The notes beneath the pieces are model-generated. The model was not told where the DNA came from and searched no databases. It saw nothing but the letters and a program-made list of their open reading frames with translations. A stretch of 64,000 bases of DNA from UBA7957 sp965222695 (lineage in GTDB: Bacteria; Pseudomonadota; Gammaproteobacteria; Granulosicoccales; Granulosicoccaceae). The stretch covers positions 3,720,001-3,784,000 of the forward strand of contig OZ244967.1 in assembly GCA_965222695.1 (NCBI GenBank), read 5' to 3'. The translations under genes and the position numbers were made by a program. Shown here one piece after another: positions 1 to 7,485 of the stretch (its first letter is position 1; each line of letters starts with the position of its first letter).

Positions 1-768
1 CATTTTTTCCTGTATTTTTTGACGTAGATCCGCATCTATTTCCTCAATCTTTTCCAGCGCCTCGGTCTCAGCCTCTTTACTGATTCCGTTGAGTATCTCC
101 GCGGCGACGTTGATACCGCCTACTCCAGTGAGTTCCGCTTCCGAATTCTCTTCAAACAGACGCTGTATGACTTCATCCAGTTCGTCAAGTGCCGCCGGAT
201 GAACCGTATCCAGTTTTGTAATACGGATCAGAATATCAGTATGCATTACCTGAGGCAGTAGCCCCAGCACTTGTCCGGCCTGTTCTCTGTCGAGATGAGC
301 CAATACAATTGCAATAATCTGAGGATGTTCATTACGGATTATGTTCGCCACCAATCGCGGATGCATCCATTTGAGGGATTCAAGCCCGATGGGGCCGCCC
401 TCCATTTGAATCTGGCGTAATATACTGACAGCTTTTTCTCTCCCCAAAGCACGGGTCAGGGTTTTCTTAAGATATTCTCGACTTGCAAGCCCGAAAGATG
501 ATTCGGATTCAACCCGTTGTAAAAATAAATCGAGTATTCCGCGAACCTGATCCTCGGAAACCCCATCTATGGCTGACATGGCCTCACCCAAAGCTTGAAC
601 CTCTTTAGGCTCCATATGCTTTAATATGCCGGCAGCCTTTTCTTCACCCAAGGCCATCAGCAGGATTGCTGCATGTGCAGAACCGTTAAGCCCTGCCAGA
701 ATATCAGACGCCTCCGGTGCTTCCGGCAACTCTTCGGCTACTTCCTCACTCACCTTCGCTTTCGTCAC
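1..768 (-). CDS. fliG: FliG, flagellar motor switch protein (C-terminus cut by window edge)
   Basis: FliG forms the upper part of the flagellar C-ring, sits on FliF and turns when its C-terminal domain meets the MotA stator. About 256 codons are visible. Near the start the protein reads LAGLNGSAHAAILLMALGEE, the typical FliG N-terminal helix. The last visible residues read EIDADLRQKIQEKM, matching the middle-domain ARM region, so roughly 80 C-terminal residues (the torque domain) lie outside the window. The start is a GTG inside the end of fliF. GTG at 768 and GTG at 753 are both in frame, neither with a strong ribosome site, so translation is probably coupled to fliF, whose stop is at 746. 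It belongs to a fliE-fliF-fliG unit on the minus strand. Confidence 0.93.
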   Translation of the reverse strand, partial: MTKAKVSEEVAEELPEAPEASDILAGLNGSAHAAILLMALGEEKAAGILKHMEPKEVQALGEAMSAIDGVSEDQVRGILDLFLQRVESESSFGLASREYLKKTLTRALGREKAVSILRQIQMEGGPIGLESLKWMHPRLVANIIRNEHPQIIAIVLAHLDREQAGQVLGLLPQVMHTDILIRITKLDTVHPAALDELDEVIQRLFEENSEAELTGVGGINVAAEILNGISKEAETEALEKIEEIDADLRQKIQEKM

Positions 769-2470
769 TGCTCACCCAATCTCTGACAACCTTGGCAACA
801 CGCCTCGGATCTTCCTCGGCCATGACTCTTGCCATTTCCAATACCTCACCGAATGCTTCCGGCGGGGATTCGATTGCTCCTGCGCCATCCTGCTGGTGTG
901 CTGACTGAAGAGATTCGAGCTTCCGGGTCTTGCTTGCAGACGGCGAATCAATTGCAGCAGAACTCTCGTGATCGGTATCTGATTCGACTTTAGCCTCAAG
1001 TGCCTCGGCTTCCTTCTCCGAAGCAAGTTGTTTATCGACGGACTTCAGATTACGCATGGCGGGCCTGACCACCATCAATATCAAGAGCAGTACAGCCAAC
1101 CCGGCCACTGCTTGTTTAATTGCATTCCAGAACCAGGCCTGTTCCCAGATCGGTAAAGGTTCGAGCGGTGATAGCTCCTCAGGCGGCAAAAATGATTGAT
1201 TTAAAACAACAACTCTGTCACCGCGTGCCTGACTAAAGCCTATCGCTTCACGCACCAAAGCTGTAAATTCCTCAATTTCTGCGGGTGTCAGGGAAGTGCG
1301 CGTCACTTTACCCGATTCATCGACCGATTTACGGTCATCGACAATAACAGCCGCAGAAATCTGACGAATCGACCCCGGAGCCTTGCGCCGGTGGGTGATG
1401 GTTTTATCCAACTCATAGTTACGTGTCGTATGACTTGAGGTATTGACAGGGTCGGCTTTATCCTGGTTAGTCCGCTCGCCGGTCTCACCGGCCGCGGGAG
1501 GTTGGTTGGTCAACGCGCCCGGTATGCCTAAAGCAGCCCCGTTGCGGGAAGTCTGATCCTGATTTTGTTCACTTCTGATCTGCGCCGGATCTCCCTCGAA
1601 TATTTCCTGAGTCTGTTCATCAGTAGAAAAATCAACATCGGCAGTAACCGTAGCCCGAACATTTCCCTCTCCTATCAAAGGAGTCAATATGGCTTCTATA
1701 CGTTTGGCATAGAGGTTTTCCAGTTGCCGTGAATACTCAAATTGTTTGTGAGTCTCGCCGTTGGCGCCCGAATCATCTACCGACGAAAACAATTTTCCCC
1801 ATTGGTCGACCACTGTAACTTGTGATGATTCAAGATAGGGGATGCTTGCAGCGACTAAATTGACAATGGCGTTGACCTGCCCTCGCTCCAGCGTACGACC
1901 GGCAAACAGCTTGACCATAACCGATGCGGTTGCCCTGGCCCTGTTACGGATAAAAACCGACTGCTTTGGCAGAGCCAGATGCACTCGCGCCGTATCGATA
2001 TTACGCATACTGCTGATAGTACGGCTTAGCTCGGTTTCCAGCGCATGCTGGTAGCGCGTAATCTCCATAAATTGACTGGTGCCCAGAGACTGTTCCTGCT
2101 GCAGTAACTCCAGCCCCACGCTGCTGCCGCGAGGAATGCCGCTGGCGGCCAGCTTCATCCGAATTGACTCAACCTGATCCTGTGGAACCAGTATCAATCC
2201 TGTTTTCGCCTCAATTTCGAATGGGACATTATCGGCGCGCAAGGTTTCAATGATTTGCACAGCATCCTGGCGTTCCAGATTGGCGAAAACCGGCGTCAAA
2301 TTCGGTTTCAGTGACCACAGGATGAGCCCCACGCCCAAAGACAGCGCAGCTGCTAATGCAACCATAGCACCAAATTGAGGAGAACTAATACCACGGGTGA
2401 TAACGTCCAACACCCGGGTAGACTGTTCTTGCGGAAGCGCGTTTATCTGGCCTGCTGTTGTATTATCCAT
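746..2470 (-). CDS. fliF: FliF, flagellar MS-ring protein
   Basis: FliF builds the inner-membrane MS ring that houses the flagellar export gate and anchors FliG. The 574-residue length is normal. A first membrane segment lies near residues 35-53, followed by the ring-building region (LERQDAVQIIETL, then GSSVGLELLQQEQSLGTSQF). A disordered linker rich in N, Q and T follows, then a second membrane segment around residue 455 (AVAGLAVLLLILMVV). The acidic C-terminal tail ending VRDWVSSDESEGE is the FliG-binding part. The gene starts 37 bases after fliE and overlaps the start of fliG, so the three are co-transcribed. Confidence 0.97.
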   Translation of the reverse strand: MDNTTAGQINALPQEQSTRVLDVITRGISSPQFGAMVALAAALSLGVGLILWSLKPNLTPVFANLERQDAVQIIETLRADNVPFEIEAKTGLILVPQDQVESIRMKLAASGIPRGSSVGLELLQQEQSLGTSQFMEITRYQHALETELSRTISSMRNIDTARVHLALPKQSVFIRNRARATASVMVKLFAGRTLERGQVNAIVNLVAASIPYLESSQVTVVDQWGKLFSSVDDSGANGETHKQFEYSRQLENLYAKRIEAILTPLIGEGNVRATVTADVDFSTDEQTQEIFEGDPAQIRSEQNQDQTSRNGAALGIPGALTNQPPAAGETGERTNQDKADPVNTSSHTTRNYELDKTITHRRKAPGSIRQISAAVIVDDRKSVDESGKVTRTSLTPAEIEEFTALVREAIGFSQARGDRVVVLNQSFLPPEELSPLEPLPIWEQAWFWNAIKQAVAGLAVLLLILMVVRPAMRNLKSVDKQLASEKEAEALEAKVESDTDHESSAAIDSPSASKTRKLESLQSAHQQDGAGAIESPPEAFGEVLEMARVMAEEDPRRVAKVVRDWVSSDESEGE

Positions 2471-2507
2471 TGATATTCAGGTTTTAATGAGATCCCAATC
2501 CAATCAC

Positions 2508-2834
2508 TCACACAGGCATATTCATGATTTCCTGATAGGCGGAAATGACCTTGTTTCGCACCTGTGATAGAGCTTCGTATGCGATTCTTGCTTTTTGAAT
2601 TTCTATCGAAACCTGTGAAAGACTGACATTCGGGTCACCCAATTCGAAGGCCTTGGCCAACTCGGCTGCGGTTTCCGCACGCTGATTGACGGATTGAATG
2701 GATTCTTTGAGTAGTGTATTGAATTCGGGCCGGGATTCAGATTCATCCATCGATTCCGCTGGCGGAATTCCGGCCTTATTGGCCATAATTCTCAGCTGAG
2801 TCAACAAGGCTGTCGAATCGATGCGATTATCCAT
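2508..2834 (-). CDS. fliE: FliE, flagellar hook-basal body protein
   Basis: FliE links the MS ring to the proximal rod. The 108-residue protein ends ISAYQEIMNMPV, the characteristic FliE C-terminus, and contains the helical stretch VSIEIQKARIAYEALSQVRN. I place the start at the ATG at 2834 because AGGGA sits about eight bases upstream. An in-frame extension to 2903 exists but adds 23 residues unlike FliE. It is the first gene of fliEFG. In pseudomonads fleS and fleR lie between fleQ and fliE. Here only a terminator and a palindromic repeat separate them. Confidence 0.95.
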   Translation of the reverse strand: MDNRIDSTALLTQLRIMANKAGIPPAESMDESESRPEFNTLLKESIQSVNQRAETAAELAKAFELGDPNVSLSQVSIEIQKARIAYEALSQVRNKVISAYQEIMNMPV

Positions 2835-2936
2835 AACCGTTCCCTGCGTTAATTCCTTGGGGTTTATGACATTGAACTGGCTGGCCGTACAGCCAAGGCC
2901 CAATTCCTCGAAAGCTAGGTGAGCAATATATATGCC

Positions 2937-3102
2937 TTAGAGCCTGTTTAATATCTCTATGCCGTCGCGAGAATATGCTGATTTGAGTCAGATTTTTTTC
3001 TGATTTGAGGCGCATAGTCATTCTACGCAACGAAAATCAGGGGAAAATCTGACCAAACTCAGCGAATTCGCAGTAGGTAGAGAGATTTTAAACAGGCTCT
3101 TA
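2937..3102. repeat. MITE-like palindromic element
   Basis: About 165 bases form an imperfect inverted repeat with arms of roughly 70 bases. The ends read GAGCCTGTTTAA at 2940 and TTAAACAGGCTC at 3088-3099, and a second nested palindrome (CGCATAGTCATTCTACGC) lies at the centre. TTA flanks both ends, which would fit a short target-site duplication. No coding frame is present, as expected for a non-autonomous miniature element. The RNA would fold into one long hairpin. It lies in the gap upstream of fliE. A 29-base copy of its right end occurs at the end of bamD. Seen directly: the palindrome and second copy. Inferred: mobility. Confidence 0.8.
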
Positions 3103-3288
3103 GTGTTAAAGAAACTCACTTCCATACCGCCTACCCCCGGCAGCGTGAAATTCTTAAGTGCAATTGCTTTTGCGAAAACGCGCCAAATAACGGTAAGACG
3201 CGGTAATAAATGCCGCAGTTAGCGGGTCATATCCCGCAAGACAGTGGATTGTCAATATTTTGACTATCAGGCGTTAAACTCAGTCATG
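3103..3288. other. Non-coding gap between repeat and terminator
   Basis: No convincing open frame is present. The stretch contains GC-rich pieces around CGGTAAGACGCGGTAAT but no promoter I would defend. It probably carries the promoter for fliEFG, since a terminator for the preceding gene lies just upstream and the next gene begins at 2834, beyond the repeat. Confidence 0.4.
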
Positions 3289-3310
3289 AAAAAAACCTGT
3301 CCAAGGTTTT
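3289..3310 (-). terminator. Rho-independent terminator after the FleQ-like gene
   Basis: Read on the minus strand, AAAACCT-TGGAC-AGGTTTTTTT forms a short stem followed by a T run, about 30 bases beyond the stop codon at 3340. It should separate this regulator gene from fliEFG. Confidence 0.65.
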
Positions 3311-3339
3311 CGCATTAGGGCTTATGGATAAAGCACCGT

Positions 3340-4797
3340 TCAAGCCATCTCTTCAGATCGGGTAATATTGTATTTGCGCATCTTTTCAACCAGGGTGGTT
3401 CTGCGGATGGACAATTTATTGGCCGCGTGGGCGACAACGCCGTGGCAATCGTCCAGCGCCTGCTGAATCAGCGATATTTCGATATCGGTCAGATGCTGCT
3501 TGAGATTCATGCCTTCACGAGGCAGACGCGGTTTATTGCCCATGGACACAATCGGCATGCCGGCGAGCATTTCCGTCACCGACCCATCACCTGCACCGGC
3601 GCCGGGATCCTCGTCGTTCTCAGATCCGGGGGGCAGCATTTTTTCCGGCAAGTCTTTTACATCGACCACGCCGAATGGGTGCAGAATCGTCAAGCGTTCC
3701 ATTAAATTGGCCAGTTCTCGCACATTTCCCGGCCAGGGATAGCGGCACAGCGTCATGACCGCCGCAGGCGTCAGGCGCACTGAAGAATGTTTATCGTGCT
3801 CCAGGCGAGTAATCAATTCATTGATCAGAAGCGGCAAATCTTCGGTTCGCTCGCTCAAAGGCGGCATATCAATCGGAAAAACGTTTAATCGATAGTAGAG
3901 ATCTTCACGGAATTTGCCTGCTTCAATATGGTCATCGAGATTACGATGGGTCGCGGCGATGATACGAACATCGGCGGTGATACTCTTATTGCTGCCGACA
4001 CGCTCGAACGATCGCTCCTGCAACACGCGTAGCAATTTGACCTGCATGGTCAGCGGCATATCTCCGATTTCATCAAGGAAAATGGTGCCGCCTTCCGCCA
4101 ATTCGAATCGTCCCTGGCGGGAACCTATGGCACCGGTGAACGAGCCTTTTTCATGCCCGAACAATTCACTTTCCAACAGTTCAGCGGGTATGGCCCCACA
4201 ATTGATCGGGACGAAGGGTTTGTTGCGCCGGTTGGAGAAATAATGAATATTTCTCGCGACAACTTCTTTACCTGTACCCGATTCGCCCAAAATCAAAACT
4301 GTCGCCTCGGTCGGCGCAACCTGATCGATCATTTTTCTAACCCGCTGGATCGAACGGCTGTTGCCCACCAGGCTTCGGAATAATTCCGGATTCTGCGTCC
4401 CGCCGGTTTTGAGCTGTTTCACTTTTCCCGTCATTTCCGCGCGATGCAGCACATCCGACAAATCCGGGTATTTTATGTCCTTCTTCAAGCTTCCGACGAA
4501 CAACTCATCGATTTCCTTGGCGGTTAAATCCGAACTATGGTCATCGATCAGAAGAATCAGACCCGGACACTTCTCTTGGTCTGATTTGAGTTTTTCCACC
4601 CATTCCTTAATGCCATGAAAACTGCTGATGAAAATGGCCAGGTAGTCCGATAAATCTCCCATGCTGCTGAGCAGATCCGGAGAGCTGAGGGTTTTAGCCT
4701 CATATTCAATAAATTCTAACTGATGCGACAGCCTCGTCGCTTCCTCCGAATTGGGATTGACGATGAGTAATTTGTTCGAATCTAACTTTTTTCCCAT
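3340..4797 (-). CDS. fleQ: FleQ/FlrA-type sigma-54 flagellar regulator
   Basis: This is a sigma-54-dependent enhancer-binding protein of about 485 residues, probably the master regulator of flagellar genes. An N-terminal receiver-like domain of about 120 residues has lost the acidic phosphorylation pocket (LLIVNPNSEE in place of the acidic pair), as in FleQ. The AAA+ domain carries Walker A GESGTGKE, the sigma-54 contact loop GSFTGAI and Walker B TIFLDEIGD. The C-terminal Fis-type helix-turn-helix reads VVAHAANKLSIRRTTLVEKM, very FleQ-like. Two starts are plausible: ATG at 4797 (AAGG upstream) and ATG at 4827 (GGAG upstream). I chose the shorter because the extra ten residues are not typical. 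Its neighbours (fliEFG, flgM) support a flagellar role. The fleQ name rests on C-terminal and context similarity. Confidence 0.88.
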   Translation of the reverse strand: MGKKLDSNKLLIVNPNSEEATRLSHQLEFIEYEAKTLSSPDLLSSMGDLSDYLAIFISSFHGIKEWVEKLKSDQEKCPGLILLIDDHSSDLTAKEIDELFVGSLKKDIKYPDLSDVLHRAEMTGKVKQLKTGGTQNPELFRSLVGNSRSIQRVRKMIDQVAPTEATVLILGESGTGKEVVARNIHYFSNRRNKPFVPINCGAIPAELLESELFGHEKGSFTGAIGSRQGRFELAEGGTIFLDEIGDMPLTMQVKLLRVLQERSFERVGSNKSITADVRIIAATHRNLDDHIEAGKFREDLYYRLNVFPIDMPPLSERTEDLPLLINELITRLEHDKHSSVRLTPAAVMTLCRYPWPGNVRELANLMERLTILHPFGVVDVKDLPEKMLPPGSENDEDPGAGAGDGSVTEMLAGMPIVSMGNKPRLPREGMNLKQHLTDIEISLIQQALDDCHGVVAHAANKLSIRRTTLVEKMRKYNITRSEEMA

Positions 4798-4876
4798 GGC
4801 TCGCCTTATGCCTGCAGTAGGCGGCATTCAATCTCCGGGAAAGAGTGATGCCGTCACTTGCTTATGTTCTGTATTG

Positions 4877-5158
4877 TTAATATCGAGTTACGTCCAGCGG
4901 ACTTCCTTCAATGATTGTAGACGCATTATTGAACATCGCCACATAATCGACACTTGCTCCCTCTTTGCTGTGAATGCCTTTGCCATACAGCGTCGCGGCA
5001 TCACTAAAAAGATCGAGGTCCTCCGTCAATCGGTGCTTCCCGGCCATTCTCATCGCGGTGCCGCTGAGCAAGCGGATTTGTTTAAGACTCAATTGAGCAT
5101 AGGTCAAGAACCGAAGAAAGACAAATAATTGACATGCGGTAATCTTCCACCGCCGCAA
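4877..5158 (-). CDS. Possible small protein of unknown function
   Basis: A 93-codon open frame fills the gap between the flagellin-like gene and the FleQ-like gene, in the same direction and 45 bases after the former. The first possible start is TTG at 5158 without a visible ribosome site. An internal ATG pair lies near residue 36. I recognise no domain. The second half reads LTEDLDLFSDAATLYGKGI and is mildly protein-like. By position it could correspond to fliS or fliT of other flagellar clusters, but I see no sequence support for that. It may be a non-coding frame. Confidence 0.3.
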   Translation of the reverse strand: MRRWKITACQLFVFLRFLTYAQLSLKQIRLLSGTAMRMAGKHRLTEDLDLFSDAATLYGKGIHSKEGASVDYVAMFNNASTIIEGSPLDVTRY

Positions 5159-5203
5159 GGAAAGGAACTGGACTGATGGTCAAGCGGCTTACTGCAACCC
5201 GAT

Positions 5204-6385
5204 TCAGTCAGAAGGTAAATCAGGGCCAATCAGCTCATTTTTCGTAATATTGCCGCAATTGGCCAGCTCCTTGCTATTGCTCGATTCCAGCAATTGACGC
5301 AGTTTCGTCAGACTCGTCGACAAACAGTGTCTTTCTTCAATAATACTGTCCCGAACGACTTGTAGTACAAATAAGGCAAGGCGTTCTTCCAGCGGCGTAT
5401 CGATGGACAACTTTTCGAACAAACCCGGTTTTAGTGCAACCGAATGATCGGACGTACCCATAATCATCCGTGCTGTCTGTTCGGAATCAAATCTGACCGA
5501 ATGCAATCGCCGAAAACTCAACCACATTGTCAAACCGCCTGTATGCGCGCAGGCTTTACTGACTCCCTGGGGATAGCCGCTAAGCAGTGATGCGGAACTG
5601 CCGTTAACCTTGAATTCAATATCACGGCCTGATAATGCGATCAACGTCAGGGGTTCACCCGCTTCGCCCACGGCGAAAACACCATGTTCGTCACTCCCGC
5701 GATTGATTTGTTCGACAAGATGGGCGACATTACCGTCGCATGCCGCGACAGCTGTGTCGTTCAGCGTAATACAACCATCGGGCAAAGGCATACCTGTTTC
5801 GCGCGCGGCGCGCGGTGCAACTATCGCATTACCGAAGCTTGAAACGTGCAATCCGGTTAAGCAGGACAGAGAATTAATCACCGCCAAACTTGAGTTATGT
5901 GCGGTTCGCGGCAGGAAAGTGTTGAGACGTACTCCTTGCACGCACGCATCAGGGTATGGATGAGCCGATTCACTACAGCGTTTTCTCTTCGCAAAGGACT
6001 GATAGTCGCAACGCGCGATGTCGGTATAGTTGGTTTGAAATTTCCGCAATTTGCCAAGCAGATCCGGAATCCGAATCCTCACCGAATCATCAAAGCAGCC
6101 GGAAAAAACAACATCTATATCGATATGGCCGTCGAATACCCGGCTACCTGCATAACGGCTGCTGTCTAAAACCGTAAGAAAATTCTGCTTCAGCAGATCA
6201 AATTCCTGCCGCATTGCGTCTGATTTGTCGCTGCAGAGAATAATCATCTTATCTGCAACCGCCCCAAGTTCGATCAAACCTGTGTGTGCGATCATTCCCG
6301 CATTGATCAGATCTACAACTGAGTCTATATCGGGGGGACACTCACCAGGATTTTCCGGGCAATGCAAAGACCGAAAAGTGTACAT
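5204..6385 (-). CDS. Divergent cysteine-rich flagellin-like protein
   Basis: The 393-residue protein starts at an ATG with an almost complete Shine-Dalgarno (GGAGGTGATC), so it is very likely translated. Parts resemble flagellin. Residues about 55-90 (MRQEFDLLKQNFLTVLD, then SSRYAGSRVFDG) recall the flagellin N-terminal core ending in FNGxKLLDG. A middle part (NVAHLVEQINRGSDEHGVFA, then LTLIALSGRDIEF) recalls the flagellin IN repeat. A helical C-terminus near residues 340-375 recalls the flagellin C-terminal domain. It lacks the usual first 20 flagellin residues and has about 13 cysteines, which flagellins normally avoid. It could be a specialised filament-associated protein or a decaying flagellin. 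It sits upstream of the FleQ-like gene and divergent from flgM. The flagellin link is my inference from weak similarity. Confidence 0.6.
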   Translation of the reverse strand: MYTFRSLHCPENPGECPPDIDSVVDLINAGMIAHTGLIELGAVADKMIILCSDKSDAMRQEFDLLKQNFLTVLDSSRYAGSRVFDGHIDIDVVFSGCFDDSVRIRIPDLLGKLRKFQTNYTDIARCDYQSFAKRKRCSESAHPYPDACVQGVRLNTFLPRTAHNSSLAVINSLSCLTGLHVSSFGNAIVAPRAARETGMPLPDGCITLNDTAVAACDGNVAHLVEQINRGSDEHGVFAVGEAGEPLTLIALSGRDIEFKVNGSSASLLSGYPQGVSKACAHTGGLTMWLSFRRLHSVRFDSEQTARMIMGTSDHSVALKPGLFEKLSIDTPLEERLALFVLQVVRDSIIEERHCLSTSLTKLRQLLESSNSKELANCGNITKNELIGPDLPSD

Positions 6386-6863
6386 CGATCACCTCCGATT
6401 TTTTGAATCGGTTATTCAGTTGTTTTGAAGGACTTTCGTTTGCAGAAAGCTGAGTTTCTACGGATCAAACAAACCCAGATTGAGTAAAAAAGCAGTTCCG
6501 CTATCTTCGCTGGCGACCTTATGGAATGAAACTTAAGCCTGCAAATAGTGGTAGTTCATAAAACAAAAAAACAACCCTGTTTTATGGCGGCAAAACAACC
6601 GCAGGCGCAGGGATTGGTTCGATAAGCCACTGTCTGCAAACCGGAAAATCAATAGCGTGTATTGCATTGCAGAAATTTTTATGATTGAGTGACGATACAG
6701 TGGTTTGACTGTCAAGTATCGTCTATAGAGATGTATGTAGTACCCCTGTTTGGCTACAGTTCGCAAAAAATGCCAACAGTCAACTGTCTGTTGTTAAGAA
6801 CACTTGGCTTAGAGTCGTTAACCAAAAAACAATAAGAATAATAAAATTACCGGGAATCAAAAT
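6386..6863. other. Divergent intergenic region between flagellin-like gene and flgM
   Basis: No supported gene in 478 bases. It must hold two divergent promoters. I see an 11-base palindrome TTGACTGTCAA at 6705-6715 and a weak A/T-rich hairpin with a T run on the minus strand near 6560-6585. I could not find a convincing sigma-28 or sigma-54 promoter. A 77-codon frame on the minus strand (6533-6766) has no ribosome site and unlikely composition. Confidence 0.4.
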
Positions 6864-7172
6864 ATGGCTGACCCAGTCACAAGTTTACCTGAAGCAAGCA
6901 CAGTTAAAGCGGTGAACAAAACGGCTAAAGCGAGCGCCGTTGACAATCCGAATACGGCTGACAAGGACGAGGTATTGAAGAGCGACCAAGTGCAGTTGAC
7001 CAAGACACTTGAGTCAATCGAAACTCTCAGCACTGCACTCGCAGAGGGGGGTGCGGTAGACAAAGAAAAGGTAGAAAAAATTCGAGCTGCAATTGCCGCC
7101 GGTGAATATTCAATAGATGCCGACCGAATCGCCAGAAAGTTTGTGGAACTGGAAAAACTGCTTCGAGATTGA
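6864..7172 (+). CDS. flgM: FlgM, anti-sigma-28 factor
   Basis: FlgM binds FliA (sigma-28) and holds back late flagellar genes until it is exported through the finished hook. The 102-residue length is normal. The N-terminal half is rich in A, K, T and S and probably disordered. The C-terminal half carries the FliA-binding signature (VDKEKVEKIRAAIAAGEYSI, then DADRIARKFVELEKLL). GGGA lies about nine bases before the ATG. It faces away from the flagellin-like gene. flgA and flgN do not adjoin it on the right, where the accessory Fic insert begins. Confidence 0.93.
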   Translation: MADPVTSLPEASTVKAVNKTAKASAVDNPNTADKDEVLKSDQVQLTKTLESIETLSTALAEGGAVDKEKVEKIRAAIAAGEYSIDADRIARKFVELEKLLRD

Positions 7173-7310
7173 CTATCGCTTGAGGTATTGGTGGACTCGC
7201 CTTTGGCCGTTCGCGCAAGCATCAGCCGTCTGGGTGGCTACGAGGGTCTAAGAATCGGTGTTTAAGTCACTGTGTACTCAGCCAATCGATAGTAGCCTTC
7301 TAGCACCTTA

Positions 7311-7416
7311 ATCGCGAGGACGCCTCGCTCCTACAGAATCGGATGGATTAAAAAGCCGGCCATCGAAAACAGATCACGAACAACAACGAATTTTGGTGAA
7401 GCCAGGCAAAACCGAA
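7311..7416. repeat. Left copy of diverged 106-nt repeat (REP-like hairpin plus tRNA-Ala 3'-end remnant)
   Basis: This segment aligns without gaps to 8819-8924, with about 76 percent identity by hand count. It contains the hairpin GCGAGG-ACG-CCTCGC (7314-7328) and ends in a degenerate version of the tRNA-Ala 3' end (7394-7416). The remaining bases of the 313-base gap 7173-7485 show no gene. Together with the right copy it brackets the Fic gene. Confidence 0.75.
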
Positions 7417-7485
7417 TTTACAGGTATCAGCCAAATAGTCCTCTTTCGTTTAAGTTCACAAAAGGATAAGAATGCACAAACATCT

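Noticed and set aside
2835..2936. Sigma-54 promoter before fliE (TTGGCTGTACGGCCAGC)
   Set aside because: The GG to GC distance is eleven rather than ten bases, so I do not call it.
6390..6540. Sigma-28 promoter before the flagellin-like gene (ACCGATTC)
   Set aside because: A -10-like piece is present but the upstream TAAA element is missing at the right distance.
6533..6766. 77-codon minus-strand frame in the flgM upstream gap
   Set aside because: No ribosome site, low-complexity Y/F/R-rich product, no recognisable domain.
7311..7416. Classical attL site of an integrative island
   Set aside because: No integrase gene lies between the copies and the shared region extends well outside the tRNA, unlike a normal attL/attR pair. 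I keep the repeat but not the att call.
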